Assembly (NCBI GenBank): GCA_959027945.1 | Contig: CAUFRO010000002.1 | Coordinates: 1 to 64,000, forward strand | Reading direction: 5' to 3' | Length of the DNA stretch: 64,000 bases | DNA from: an uncultured Collinsella sp. | GTDB taxonomy: Bacteria > Actinomycetota > Coriobacteriia > Coriobacteriales > Coriobacteriaceae | Shown: piece by piece, positions 43,275 to 52,296 of the stretch | How positions within the stretch are numbered: the first letter of the stretch is position 1 | How the letters are laid out: every line of letters begins with the position of its first letter | The notes under the pieces: model-generated | The model's input: only the letters and a program-made list of their open reading frames with translations | Databases searched by the model: none | What the model was told of the DNA's origin: nothing | Translations under genes and position numbers: made by a program

Positions 43275-44489
43275 ATGGGCGTCACGCCGCCTCCCTGGAC
43301 GGGTCCGGCGGTGGGCCTCATGGACCTCGATGCGTTTTTTGCGAGCGTGGAGATGCTCGATCATCCCGAATGGCGCGGAAAGCCGCTCATCGTGGGCGGA
43401 GACGCCGATTCGCGTGGCGTCGTGTCCACCTGTTCGTATGAGGCACGTCGCTTTGGCGTGCACTCTGCTATGGCCTCGGCCGAGGCGCGGCGCTTGTGCC
43501 CGCAAGCCATTTGGACGCACGGGCACTTTGATCGCTACCGCGAGGTGAGCGCGCAGGTCATGGCCATTCTCGCCGACGAGACCCCGCGCGTTGAGCGCGT
43601 ATCCATCGACGAAGCCTTTATCGATATCACACCGGGTCGCTTTGCGCCCGAAGACCCGCTGCTGGTTGCGCGGCGTATAAGCGACCGCGTGGCAGGGCTG
43701 GGAGTGACCTGCTCCATTGGCGTGGGCTGCAACAAGACGGTCGCAAAGATCGCAAGCGAGCGGGATAAGCCGTTTGGATTGACGATTGTGCGCCCCGGGA
43801 CGGAACAGCGCTTTTTGGCCGCGCTACCAGTGTCTGCCATGAGCGGCATCGGGCGCTCGGCCGAGGAGCGACTGCGCCGCATGCGCATCTACACCCTCGG
43901 CGAGCTATCACGTGCACCGGAATCCACCTTGGCCTCTATTTTTGGCGTCAACGGCGAACGCATGCGCCAGCGTGCGCTGGGACTCGAAATCTCCGAAGTC
44001 ACGAGTCTCGATGAGGAGCGTGAGGTCAAGTCGGTCAGTAATGAACGCACCTTTGCGAAAGATTTGACTGAGCGTGGGGATATTGAGGCGGCGATTGCGC
44101 TGCTGGGTGAGTCGGTGGGACGCCGTCTGCGCCGTCAGGGGCTGACGGGTGCCACGGTAACGCTCAAGCTCAAGTATTCGTATGGAAGCGGGCGTACGGC
44201 ACAGCGCCGGCTGCCTCATCCAACCGACGATGAGAACATCTTCGTGGCGGTTGCACTCGAACTGCTCGACAACATCTGGCAAGAAGGCATGCATGTTCGC
44301 TTAGCCGGCATCGGCATGAGCGACTTCGACCACCAAGGCGGCATCCAGACTGACCTGTTCTGCGAGATCGATGACCGCGGGGCCCAATCCAGCGACCGAC
44401 GCGACCTCTCCGTCGCCATCGACGCCGTCCGAGACAAATTCGGCGACACCGCCCTATCCTTCGGCCGCCAATCCCGCTTCAACGATTAG
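43275..44489 (+). CDS. dinB: DNA polymerase IV
   Basis: DinB is a Y-family translesion polymerase. The catalytic metal ligands lie in GLMDLDAFFASVEM and SIDEAFIDITPG, and the steric gate region SYEARRFGVHSAM and the thumb GIGRSAEERLRRM are present, followed by the little-finger domain. I prefer the ATG at 43275, since GAGG lies 5 bases upstream; the ATG at 43236 has no ribosome binding site and would need a leaderless transcript starting at its A. A beta-clamp binding motif may be in the last 30 residues (QTDLF). The gene is a plus-strand single unit among minus-strand operons. Confidence 0.95.
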   Translation: MGVTPPPWTGPAVGLMDLDAFFASVEMLDHPEWRGKPLIVGGDADSRGVVSTCSYEARRFGVHSAMASAEARRLCPQAIWTHGHFDRYREVSAQVMAILADETPRVERVSIDEAFIDITPGRFAPEDPLLVARRISDRVAGLGVTCSIGVGCNKTVAKIASERDKPFGLTIVRPGTEQRFLAALPVSAMSGIGRSAEERLRRMRIYTLGELSRAPESTLASIFGVNGERMRQRALGLEISEVTSLDEEREVKSVSNERTFAKDLTERGDIEAAIALLGESVGRRLRRQGLTGATVTLKLKYSYGSGRTAQRRLPHPTDDENIFVAVALELLDNIWQEGMHVRLAGIGMSDFDHQGGIQTDLFCEIDDRGAQSSDRRDLSVAIDAVRDKFGDTALSFGRQSRFND

Positions 44490-44508
44490 TCCCTGAGGCA
44501 AAAAGAAA

Positions 44509-44541
44509 GCCGGGCAGCTGCGAATGGTGCAACTGCCCGGC
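44509..44541. terminator. Bidirectional terminator between dinB and rsfS
   Basis: GCCGGGCAG pairs with CTGCCCGGC. The stem lies between two converging genes and could serve both, although T runs are weak. Confidence 0.6.
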
Positions 44542-44550
44542 GATATGCGT

Positions 44551-44584
44551 GAGGGTAGCTAAACCCCGTCCCAAATGAGCTACT
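44551..44584. repeat. Third copy of the dispersed GTCCCAAAT repeat
   Basis: Positions 44567-44584 match the island-edge repeat in 17 of 18 bases, and the flanking GGGTAGCTAAACCCC also matches the hairpin arm next to the left-edge copy. The 12-mer GTCCCAAATGAG is shared with the RAYT-flanking repeat. Confidence 0.6.
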
Positions 44585-45038
44585 AGAGGAGGTTGAGGGG
44601 GAGCTGGGGAGCGTCACCCCAGAGCTTTTCGAGACGGTAGAAGTCGCGCGCCTCGGGAGTGAAGACGTGGACGACAACCGAACCATAGTCCATGAGCATC
44701 CAGGTCTTCTGCTCGCGACCCTCGATGGAGAACGGGTGCTCGCCGCAAGCCTCGGCGACCTTCTCCTCGATCTCATCGACGATAGAATCGACCTGGCGGT
44801 TGTTGGTACCGGTGGCAAGCACAAAGTAGTCGCATACGTCGGAAAGCTCGGTCAGGTCGAGCACCTGAACGTCCTCGCCCTTCTTGTCGTAGGCGGCCTG
44901 CGCGGCGGCGCGGGCGACATCCTCGGCGGCGACACCGCTCGCGGACAGCGAGGCGGCAGTGCGGTCGGACGTGGCGACGAAGCTCTTGTGCTCCACACCT
45001 TCAAGAATCTGCTCGTCGGTCATGGTCTCGTCGGCCAT
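44583..45038 (-). CDS. rsfS: Ribosome silencing factor RsfS
   Basis: RsfS (YbeB/Iojap) binds L14 and blocks subunit joining when nutrients are low. The core is typical: DVQVLDLTELSDVCDYFVLATGTNNRQVDSIVDEIEEKV, then WMLMDYGSVVVHVFTPEARDFYRLEKLWGDA. About 50 residues precede the usual start, rich in Ala and Ser and of unknown role. It ends the rplU-rpmA-obgE-nadD-yqeK-rsfS run. Confidence 0.96.
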   Translation of the reverse strand: MADETMTDEQILEGVEHKSFVATSDRTAASLSASGVAAEDVARAAAQAAYDKKGEDVQVLDLTELSDVCDYFVLATGTNNRQVDSIVDEIEEKVAEACGEHPFSIEGREQKTWMLMDYGSVVVHVFTPEARDFYRLEKLWGDAPQLPLNLL

Positions 45039-45065
45039 GGAATACCTCTTTCTAGACAGCCCGAG

Positions 45066-45674
45066 CTAGCGCAGCTGGGCGTAATGGTTGTAAATCGTAA
45101 TAGCTGTGGGATAAAGATAGCGCCCGGACTGGATCACATAGACCAAACCCTGCGCAAAACAGGAGAAGAACAACTCATCGAGCGTCGACTCCCCCACCAT
45201 CTTGCGCAGCGCATGGGCATAGTCGCCGTGGCGGTTGGGCTCGATGGCATCGGCCACAAAGACCACCATATCGAGCGGCGTCATGTCGCAGGCACCCACG
45301 GTGTGACGGTCGACAGCCTGAAAGACCGCCGACGACAGCTCGGGAAAGAGCTGCGGAAGCTCATAGGCGGCAACCGGGCCATGCAAAAGCGGCGTCGCGG
45401 CAGACGGAGAGCCGGCAATCTTAATACCGTAATGCAGAGCGCGCGTGACCAGCTCGTCGTCGGAGAGCACCTTGTCCCAGTCATGGATCAGGCCGGCGGC
45501 AGCGGCATCAAAGCGGTCAACGCCGTAGACCTCGGCCAGATGAAGTGCGGTCTCGGCAACACCCAGCGAATGCACATAGCGCTTGCGCTTATCCTTCATG
45601 CGAACATCGAGCAGCTCTTGAATGCGCTTGAGCAGCGCGCGCTCATCGCCCTCAAACTGATCCTCTACCGACAA
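45066..45674 (-). CDS. yqeK: HD-domain protein YqeK (Ap4A hydrolase)
   Basis: YqeK homologues hydrolyse diadenosine tetraphosphate symmetrically to ADP in Gram-positive bacteria. The HD-domain ligands are visible: YVHSLGVAETALHLA, LIHDWDKVL, HGPVAAYEL and AVDRHTVGA. The length of 202 residues is typical. Neighbours nadD upstream and rsfS downstream are the conserved order. Confidence 0.93.
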   Translation of the reverse strand: MSVEDQFEGDERALLKRIQELLDVRMKDKRKRYVHSLGVAETALHLAEVYGVDRFDAAAAGLIHDWDKVLSDDELVTRALHYGIKIAGSPSAATPLLHGPVAAYELPQLFPELSSAVFQAVDRHTVGACDMTPLDMVVFVADAIEPNRHGDYAHALRKMVGESTLDELFFSCFAQGLVYVIQSGRYLYPTAITIYNHYAQLR

Positions 45675-45686
45675 CGTAGACCCCCA

Positions 45687-46364
45687 TCACTCAAAATCTT
45701 CTTGGCCCAAATCGGCATATAGCCTGCGTTTGCGAATGTAGCCGAGCACGGACTCGCTCGTAAGATAGCGCACGCTCATGCCGCGGGCAACTCGCTTACG
45801 AATGTTCGTCGAGCTGATCGCCAGCGCCGGAATCTGAATATAGCGCACGTCGAACGGCAGTCCCGACTCTTTGATTCGGGCACGCGCCGTATCGATATCA
45901 AAGCCCGGTCGCGTCGCAGCAATAAAGGTGGCAAGCTCAGCGATTCGTTCGGCATCATGCCAGGTCACAATATCGATAATCGCGTCGGCGCCCGTAATAA
46001 AGTAGAGCTTTACCTGCGGCGGGTAAAAGTCGCGAAGGGCATGAAGCGTATCGGCCGTATAGGTTACACCCGGACGGTCGATCTCGAACCGGCTCGCCAA
46101 AAAGGCCGGGTTCGCGGCGGTGGCGAGGACCGTCATGGCATAACGGTCCTCGGCAGGCGTCACCGGCTTGTCAAGCTTAAAGGCAGGAGAGCCCGCCGGC
46201 ATAAAGAGCACAGCGTCCAAGTCGAGGGACTCGCGCGCCTGCTCGGCGGTCACCAGGTGCCCGTAATGGATGGGATCAAAGGTGCCACCCATAATGCCAA
46301 GCCTAAACTCCTGCCCGTCCTCTAGAGGAAGCTCGGGCAGACCGATTCCACCGCGCAGCGACAT
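45687..46364 (-). CDS. nadD: Nicotinate-nucleotide adenylyltransferase
   Basis: NadD makes deamido-NAD from NaMN and ATP. The nucleotidyltransferase motif GIMGGTFDPIHYGHLVTAEQA lies near residue 24 and ISSTNIRKRVA near the C terminus, as expected. About 20 residues precede the core. It lies 3 bp after obgE and 12 bp before yqeK. Confidence 0.96.
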   Translation of the reverse strand: MSLRGGIGLPELPLEDGQEFRLGIMGGTFDPIHYGHLVTAEQARESLDLDAVLFMPAGSPAFKLDKPVTPAEDRYAMTVLATAANPAFLASRFEIDRPGVTYTADTLHALRDFYPPQVKLYFITGADAIIDIVTWHDAERIAELATFIAATRPGFDIDTARARIKESGLPFDVRYIQIPALAISSTNIRKRVARGMSVRYLTSESVLGYIRKRRLYADLGQEDFE

Positions 46365-46367
46365 GGC

Positions 46368-47834
46368 TTACTCGCCCTCCGAGGTCTCGGCATCGTCCGC
46401 GGCATCCGCCGCATCGACAACCTCGACGCCCTCATCCGGAGCATCGGTCACGTCAAGGGCCTCAACGGCAACGTCCTCGCCAGCGTCCTCGAGCTCCTCG
46501 TACTCCGAGAAGTCCTCGGCGCCCTCAAAGTCAAAGGCGCGCTGGCAAATGCGGACCTCGTCGCCCGCACGGCAGCCGGCCTTCTCGAGCGCGTCGTCAA
46601 CACCCATGCGCGCAAACTTGTGCTGCAGGTAGATGACGGCTTCCTCGTTTTCCCAGTCGGTCTGGATAACCATGCGCTCGATGGCGCGACCGACCACGCG
46701 GAAGGCACCGGGCTCTTCCTGAACAATGCGGAAACGCTTCTCGCGCTGCAGGCGACGGCGCTCCCACTCCTCGTCGCGAAGATCGACCGGCTCATCGGAG
46801 ACCGCCAGCTCGGCGCGCAGCTTAGCCACCTGCTCGCCCACGGCAAGCATCAGCGTGTTGAGGCCGGCGCCCGTCACGGCGGACACGGCAAAGAACATAT
46901 GTCCATCGTCGAGCGCGGCGCGCTTAAGGTCGGCAATCTTGTCGGCCGTGCCCGGCGCATCGCACTTGTTGGCGACGACGATCTGCGGACGCTCCGAAAG
47001 CTCGGCGCCATACTGCTCGAGCTCACGGTTGATGATGCGGTAATCCTCAACCGGGTCGCGATCCTCAAAACCGCCCGTCATGTCGACGACATGCATGATG
47101 AGCGCCGTACGCTCGATGTGGCGCAGGAACTGGTGGCCCAAGCCCTTGCCCTCGCTCGCGCCCTCGATGAGGCCGGGGACGTCGGCAACGACATAGGAGT
47201 ACTCGCCGGCACGCACCATACCCAGGTTGGGCACGAGCGTGGTAAACGGATAGTCGGCGATCTTGGGTCGGGCGGCACTCATGCGCGCGATAAGCGAGGA
47301 CTTGCCCACCGAGGGGAAGCCAACGAGCGCGGCATCAGCCATGAGCTTCATCTCGAGCTCAATCCAGTGCTCCTCGGCCGGCTCGCCCAGCTGGGCGAAT
47401 GCGGGCGCGCGGCGCACCGACGTCACAAAGTGCGTATTGCCCAGACCGCCGGCACCGCCGGGCGCCACAACGACGCGCTCGCCATCATGCACCAAGTCGG
47501 CAATCTCGAACATCGGGGTCTGCGTCTCGGGGTCGAGCTCGCGCACCACGGTACCCATGGGAACCTTGAGAATAAGGTCCTCGCCGCTCTTACCGTTACG
47601 ACGGGCACCCTGCCCGTGTGTGCCGCGCTCGGCGCGGAAGTGATGCTTAAAGCGGTAATCGATCAGCGAAGACAGCTGAGCATCGGCCTGGATGACGACA
47701 TTGCCGCCACGACCGCCGTCGCCGCCATCGGGGCCGCCCTTGGGGACAAATGCCTCGCGCCTAAACGACATGCATCCGGCTCCGCCGTCGCCGCCGCACA
47801 CGTTAATGCGGCTGATATCGGTGAACTGTGACAA
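46368..47834 (-). CDS. obgE: GTPase ObgE/CgtA
   Basis: Obg is an essential GTPase of late 50S assembly and stress control. The glycine-rich Obg fold comes first (NVCGGDGGAGCMSFRREAFVPKGGPDGGDGG), then the G domain with GFPSVGKSSLI, DVPGLIEGASEGKGLG and NKCD, and the C-terminal OCT/DUF1967 domain (FRVVGRAIERMVIQTDWENEEAVIYLQHK). The last 50 residues are strongly acidic. The length is 488 residues. Placement after rplU-rpmA is the universal arrangement. Confidence 0.98.
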   Translation of the reverse strand: MSQFTDISRINVCGGDGGAGCMSFRREAFVPKGGPDGGDGGRGGNVVIQADAQLSSLIDYRFKHHFRAERGTHGQGARRNGKSGEDLILKVPMGTVVRELDPETQTPMFEIADLVHDGERVVVAPGGAGGLGNTHFVTSVRRAPAFAQLGEPAEEHWIELEMKLMADAALVGFPSVGKSSLIARMSAARPKIADYPFTTLVPNLGMVRAGEYSYVVADVPGLIEGASEGKGLGHQFLRHIERTALIMHVVDMTGGFEDRDPVEDYRIINRELEQYGAELSERPQIVVANKCDAPGTADKIADLKRAALDDGHMFFAVSAVTGAGLNTLMLAVGEQVAKLRAELAVSDEPVDLRDEEWERRRLQREKRFRIVQEEPGAFRVVGRAIERMVIQTDWENEEAVIYLQHKFARMGVDDALEKAGCRAGDEVRICQRAFDFEGAEDFSEYEELEDAGEDVAVEALDVTDAPDEGVEVVDAADAADDAETSEGE

Positions 47835-47918
47835 CAGAATCGCCTCCTACAAAAAGAGGGAGACCCTTGAATCCTAAAACTCAAGTGCCTCCCACATATG
47901 TGCTCTATGAAGGGTGAA

Positions 47919-48176
47919 TTACGCGTTCGCGAGCGGGCGTACGCTGACCCTGTGCTTGATACCCTTGTGGAACTCAACGGTACCGTCGACCAGCGCGAAC
48001 AGCGTGTCGTCCTTGCCACGGCCAACGTTCTCACCCGCGTGGATGTGAGTGCCGTGCTGACGGACGAGAATCGTGCCCGTGGTTACCGTCTGGCCGGCAT
48101 AGCGCTTCGTGCCAAGGCGCTGACCGCGGGAGTCACGGCCATTACGGGAGGAACCGAGTCCTTTTTTGTGTGCCAT
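47919..48176 (-). CDS. rpmA: 50S ribosomal protein L27
   Basis: L27 reaches toward the peptidyl transferase centre. The 85 residues begin MAHKKGLGSSRNGRDSRGQRLG. It starts AHKKG directly, so no N-terminal extension needs proteolytic removal as happens in Firmicutes. RplU is 33 bp upstream and obgE 84 bp downstream. Confidence 0.98.
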   Translation of the reverse strand: MAHKKGLGSSRNGRDSRGQRLGTKRYAGQTVTTGTILVRQHGTHIHAGENVGRGKDDTLFALVDGTVEFHKGIKHRVSVRPLANA

Positions 48177-48209
48177 TGTGTATACCTACTCTTTCGTTAC
48201 GAGTGTAAT

Positions 48210-48584
48210 CTACTCGGCGACGGGAGCCTCGGCAACAGCCTCGGCCTCTGCCTTGACAGCCTTCTTGGCGCGGGACGTAGCCTGGACCTTCACGATCTTC
48301 AGCTTGGTGAGCTGCTGACGGTGACCCTTCAGACGACGATAGCGCTTACGCTTGTGGAACTTGAAGACCAGCTGCTTCTCGCCCTTGAACTGCTCAACGA
48401 TCTGAGCGGTAACCTTGGCCTTGGCCAGCTTGTCGGGATCGGTGACGATCTTCTTACCATCGTTGAGGAAGATGACCGGCAGGGTGACCTTGTCGCCCTC
48501 ATTGCCCTCGATCTTCTCGACGGTGATGACATCGTCGGTGGCGACCTTGTACTGCTTGCCGCCCGTGTTAACGATTGCGTACAT
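48210..48584 (-). CDS. rplU: 50S ribosomal protein L21
   Basis: L21 (124 residues from the ATG at 48584) starts MYAIVNTGGKQYKVATDD and keeps the RYRRLKGHRQQLTKLKI segment. AAGGGCAAG supports this start rather than the in-frame ATG further upstream. An alanine/glutamate-rich tail of about 20 residues extends the C terminus. It is the first gene of the ribosomal unit and has a strong predicted promoter. Confidence 0.97.
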   Translation of the reverse strand: MYAIVNTGGKQYKVATDDVITVEKIEGNEGDKVTLPVIFLNDGKKIVTDPDKLAKAKVTAQIVEQFKGEKQLVFKFHKRKRYRRLKGHRQQLTKLKIVKVQATSRAKKAVKAEAEAVAEAPVAE

Positions 48585-48626
48585 GTTTACTTGCCCTTCA
48601 TGCATCAGTTAGTGCAACAGCCGAAT

Positions 48627-48655
48627 ATAGTAGCAGGCGATAATACCCCCGTCAA
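48627..48655 (-). promoter_or_regulatory. Predicted rplU-rpmA promoter
   Basis: On the minus strand TTGACG and TACTAT are separated by 17 bases, placed at the very end of the DUF2344 gene and about 45 bases before the rplU start. Confidence 0.7.
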
Positions 48656-49464
48656 CGAGTATGTGGAGCAAATCCACAAGTTCGCACAGGTATGGGGCTG
48701 ACGAGTCGGCCCTCGTCGTCCTCGCATGCTTGATTCTGACGCTCGACATCGTAGGAGCAGATGGTCACGAGGTCTTGCATACCGGTGGAAACAATAGGTG
48801 CATCGACGCCCGGGGTCAAGCCCTGCAACAAAACATCAGCAGCAGAAAGCAAAATCTCCGGACGCATGGAGCCCTCGTTGTCGGCATGGGTGTCGAGCAT
48901 GAGCACCAGATGGTCCTCACACTCCCCCGCCGTGAGCTCATAGCCAACGAGCGTATGGTCCAGATCAAGTCGCTTGCTCTTTTTGCCGCGTGCGTAGTCG
49001 ATGCCATGGCCTGCACGCAACGTGTCGATCGCGGCGCGTACCTCATCGGCGCTCACGGGCGCCTCGGGATCCAGGTGCAGGTCGATGCGATACGACAGGC
49101 GAGTGAGCTGAGCCGTGAGCGCCGGCGTGCGCACGTCGATGTAGGCAGCCTCGATAGGCGCCAGATCGGCAGGCGATGCAGCGGCCAGACGCTCAAAGGC
49201 CTCGTCAAGCGCGACGAACTCGGTCATAAACAGGTCATACCACTCGCAGGTCGACGACGTGCCCACGGGCAGCGCCGACGAAAAGCCCACGCGCATATGC
49301 GGTGAGAAACCCTGCGTCACGGCATAGGGCAGGCCCGCACGGCGCACGATACGCTCAATGGTATGGATTAGTTCCAAATGGCCCAGGTACTTGAGGCGAT
49401 CACGCTTGCCGTAGCGAACGCGCAGCCTAAAGAGCGTGGGATTGTCGGTCAAACGCTCACTCAT
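48652..49464 (-). CDS. TIGR03936/DUF2344 radical-SAM-linked protein
   Basis: This 270-residue protein begins RVRYGKRDRLKYLGHLELIHTIERIVRRAGLPYAVTQGF then SPHMRVGFSSALPVG, the hallmark of DUF2344 proteins always found with, or fused to, TIGR03960 radical SAM proteins. The function is unknown; a role in RNA or ribosome modification has been considered because the pair sits beside rplU-rpmA-obgE and often beside rne/rng. Its ATG overlaps the end of the radical SAM gene (ATGA). Confidence 0.9.
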   Translation of the reverse strand: MSERLTDNPTLFRLRVRYGKRDRLKYLGHLELIHTIERIVRRAGLPYAVTQGFSPHMRVGFSSALPVGTSSTCEWYDLFMTEFVALDEAFERLAAASPADLAPIEAAYIDVRTPALTAQLTRLSYRIDLHLDPEAPVSADEVRAAIDTLRAGHGIDYARGKKSKRLDLDHTLVGYELTAGECEDHLVLMLDTHADNEGSMRPEILLSAADVLLQGLTPGVDAPIVSTGMQDLVTICSYDVERQNQACEDDEGRLVSPIPVRTCGFAPHTR

Positions 49465-51338
49465 GCGCGATCACCCATCAATACATTCTTGGCGTGGAGC
49501 GTGGGGCAGATTCCGCAACCGGTGCACGACGTGCGGGTGCAGTCGGGCGTCGTGACGCCCTCGAGCGAACGGCGGTATTCGCGCTCGAGGAAGCCGCGCG
49601 AGCAGCCGGGGCTCACGTGCTCCCAGGGCAGACGCCAGTCCAGCTCATAGGGCAGGTGCACGAGCTCGTTGAGGTCGATGCCGTTTTTGGCAGCGGCCTC
49701 CTTCCAGTTGTCGAGCGAAAAGTGCTCCACCCAGGCGTCGAAGCGCGAGCCCGCACGCCAGGCATCGATGATGACCGGCGTCATATCGCGACCGGCACGG
49801 GAGAGCGCAGCCTCGATGAGCGAGGTCTCGGCATCGTGGTAATGCACGCGGACGGCACGGTTACGAACGCTCGTGATGAGCAGCTTCTGGCGGCGCTTGA
49901 CGTCGTCGTAATCGAGCTGCGGGCACCACTGGAAGGGCGTTGCCGCCTTGGGGATGAACACCGAAACCGAGATAGACACCGAGATAGACCCGCGGCGCGC
50001 CTTGGGCACCACGGAACGGCCAAGCTCCAGCACGTGATCGGCCAGGTTGGCGATAGCCACGATGTCCTCATCGCGCTCGCCGGGAAGGCCCATCATGAAG
50101 TAGAGCTTCATGCGGTTCCAGCCGGCCTCGAAGGCTGCCTTGGCCGCGCGATCCAAGTCCTCCTCGGTCACGTTCTTGTTGATGATGTCGCGCATACGCT
50201 GGCTGCCCGCCTCGGGCGCGAACGTCAGGCCGCCCTTCTTTTCGCCGGCGACCGACTCGGCCATATCCACGCCAAACGAATCCAGGCGCTGCGAGGGAAT
50301 GGACACGCGAATGCCCGTGTCTTCCAGACGGCGGTTAAGGCGACCGAGCACATCGCGGATGCAGGAGTGGTCGGTCGTCGAAAGCGAGGTAAGCGACACC
50401 TCGTCATAGCCGGTCTTTTCCAGGCCCTGGATCACCGATGACACGATCTGGTCGGCCGAGCGCTCGCGTACCGGGCGATACGTCATGCCTGCCTGGCAAA
50501 AACGGCAGCCGCGGGCGCAGCCACGCAAGATCTCGATAGACAGGCGATCGTGGACGAGCTGCGCATACGGCACGCACGACTGAGAAAGCGGATTGGTGGC
50601 ACCAAAGTCCTCGACGACGCGCTTGTAGACTACCGGCGGGACGTCCTTGCCCTCGCGCGGCACGGTGTAGCCATGCGGCGAGCAGGGCTCGTCATGACGC
50701 ACCTCATACAGGGATGGCACATAGGTGCCGGCGACCGTCGCGAGCTGCTCGACAATCTGAGCGCGCGAGACGCCCTCGTCGCGCAAGCGGCGATGCAGCT
50801 GGCAGATCTCGAGCAGCGACTCCTCGCCCTCGCCAATGAGGATGGCATCGAAGAATGCCGCGTACGGCTCGGGGTTATACACCGAGGGGCCACCGGCGAC
50901 GATGATGGGATCGTCCTCGGTACGGTCGACAGCCAACAGCGGAATGCCAGCGAGATCGAGTGCCTCGAGGAAGTTCGTCACCGCCATCTCGTGCGGCACA
51001 TGCAGACCGACGATATCAAACGAAGCGACGGGGGCAGCACCTTCGAGCGACAGCAGCGGAATGCCCGCCTCGCGCATGGCGTCACCCATGTCGGGCCACG
51101 GCACATAGCCGCGCTCACAGGAGATGCCCTCGGCCTGGTTAAGAATGTTGTAGAGGATGGCGATACCCTGGTTGGGCAGACCAACCTCGTACACATCCGG
51201 GTAGATCAAGCAGCAACGGTAGTCGGCATCGGCCTTGGAAAGCGTGCCCCACTCGTGATCGATATAGCGACTCGGCTTTTCGACCTTGGCGAGCAGCGGC
51301 TCAATTAAATGAAAACAGTCTTGGTATGCAACGCGCAA
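49461..51338 (-). CDS. TIGR03960 family B12-binding-type radical SAM protein
   Basis: The N-terminal half resembles a B12-binding-like Rossmann domain (CLIYPDVYEVGLPNQGIAILYNIL onward). The radical SAM core carries CARGCRFCQAG and a later GLPGERDEDIVAIANLA segment, and the C terminus ends with a cysteine group (CTRTSCTGCGICPTL) likely to bind a further cluster. I start it at a TTG (51338) preceded by AGGGG, giving about 625 residues; an upstream frame start exists inside the neighbouring gene. The partner DUF2344 gene overlaps downstream. The conserved pair's reaction is not known. Confidence 0.9.
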   Translation of the reverse strand: MRVAYQDCFHLIEPLLAKVEKPSRYIDHEWGTLSKADADYRCCLIYPDVYEVGLPNQGIAILYNILNQAEGISCERGYVPWPDMGDAMREAGIPLLSLEGAAPVASFDIVGLHVPHEMAVTNFLEALDLAGIPLLAVDRTEDDPIIVAGGPSVYNPEPYAAFFDAILIGEGEESLLEICQLHRRLRDEGVSRAQIVEQLATVAGTYVPSLYEVRHDEPCSPHGYTVPREGKDVPPVVYKRVVEDFGATNPLSQSCVPYAQLVHDRLSIEILRGCARGCRFCQAGMTYRPVRERSADQIVSSVIQGLEKTGYDEVSLTSLSTTDHSCIRDVLGRLNRRLEDTGIRVSIPSQRLDSFGVDMAESVAGEKKGGLTFAPEAGSQRMRDIINKNVTEEDLDRAAKAAFEAGWNRMKLYFMMGLPGERDEDIVAIANLADHVLELGRSVVPKARRGSISVSISVSVFIPKAATPFQWCPQLDYDDVKRRQKLLITSVRNRAVRVHYHDAETSLIEAALSRAGRDMTPVIIDAWRAGSRFDAWVEHFSLDNWKEAAAKNGIDLNELVHLPYELDWRLPWEHVSPGCSRGFLEREYRRSLEGVTTPDCTRTSCTGCGICPTLHAKNVLMGDRA

Positions 51339-51348
51339 CGGAAAACCC

Positions 51349-52278
51349 CTAAGCAGCGAGATCGGATGCGTCTTGGTAGGACGCCATAGGACGGGTAGCA
51401 CCCGCGACCGTGGTCACCAGATCGCGAACGCGGGAGAACGTGGCAGTGACCACCTCGTTGGCACGGCTGTAGTCGACATCGCGCTCGTAGAGCGAAACGA
51501 GCGCACGGCCCATGCCATAGGTGCCCGCGGCAGCAGTGAGCGCCTTGACGGCAAACCCAATATGCGGCGTCTGCTTGACGAGTGCGCGGGTGACCGCGCG
51601 GATCACAAGACCGCCGGCAAGCACGCCCGCGACCTCATAGCCGCGCTCAGGCTTAATGCCGCGTCCAAAGACGGCAGCGAGCTCAAAGAGCATGCCCACC
51701 TGCGCCAGCGCCATAACGGGATAATCGGCGCCCGGCAAAAACACCAGCGCACCGGTCGCCATATTGGTGAGCGCGCACGAGGTGATGATACGATTGGCCG
51801 CCGCGATGCGCATAAAGGCAAAGTTCGCCGCAAAAGCCGTTTCCTTGTCGGTGCGATCGAGAATCCAGCGGGCAAGCGTCTCGAGCAGAAACGTCTTATC
51901 GGTTGCCGCCACCACGCCAAGCATGGGCGTGGACTCCTCGATAAACGGCACCTCCACAGCAGACTCGGCAAGCACGCACACGGGCGCGCCGGCGATCACG
52001 AGCTCCTGCACGGCACTCTCCAGGCGGTCGGAACCACACGAGAGCACCAGTACCACATCGGTATCGGTCTTTGGAGCAATTCGCTCCTCCCCCAGACGCT
52101 CGACGCGCACAATGCCCGAGGTCGTCTGCGGCACAAAGGCGTCACGCACCGTCTCGGCCAGAAAGCGCGAGGCGGACGAATCCAGATAGACCGAGACGCG
52201 CACCGGCGTATCGGAATCCTTCTTAACGGACGCGCCCATCTTAAAAGCGCGGGTCAGCTTATCTACGGGAATTTTCAT
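51349..52278 (-). CDS. DUF697-like membrane-associated protein
   Basis: This 309-residue protein has a soluble N-terminal half (about 1-140) with a Rossmann-like alternation (VRVSVYLDS, TDVVLVLSCGS, APVCVLAESA), and a C-terminal half resembling DUF697: NRIITSCALTNMATGALVFLPGADYPVMALAQVGM, then hydrophobic helices near VAGVLAGGLVIRAVT and AVKALTAAAGTYGMG. DUF697 occurs in YcjF-like proteins and some GTPase-linked membrane proteins. No GTPase motif is present here. It follows rodA at 18 bp, so a link to envelope growth is possible but unproven. Confidence 0.65.
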   Translation of the reverse strand: MKIPVDKLTRAFKMGASVKKDSDTPVRVSVYLDSSASRFLAETVRDAFVPQTTSGIVRVERLGEERIAPKTDTDVVLVLSCGSDRLESAVQELVIAGAPVCVLAESAVEVPFIEESTPMLGVVAATDKTFLLETLARWILDRTDKETAFAANFAFMRIAAANRIITSCALTNMATGALVFLPGADYPVMALAQVGMLFELAAVFGRGIKPERGYEVAGVLAGGLVIRAVTRALVKQTPHIGFAVKALTAAAGTYGMGRALVSLYERDVDYSRANEVVTATFSRVRDLVTTVAGATRPMASYQDASDLAA

Positions 52279-52296
52279 AGCAAACCCCTCCAGCGG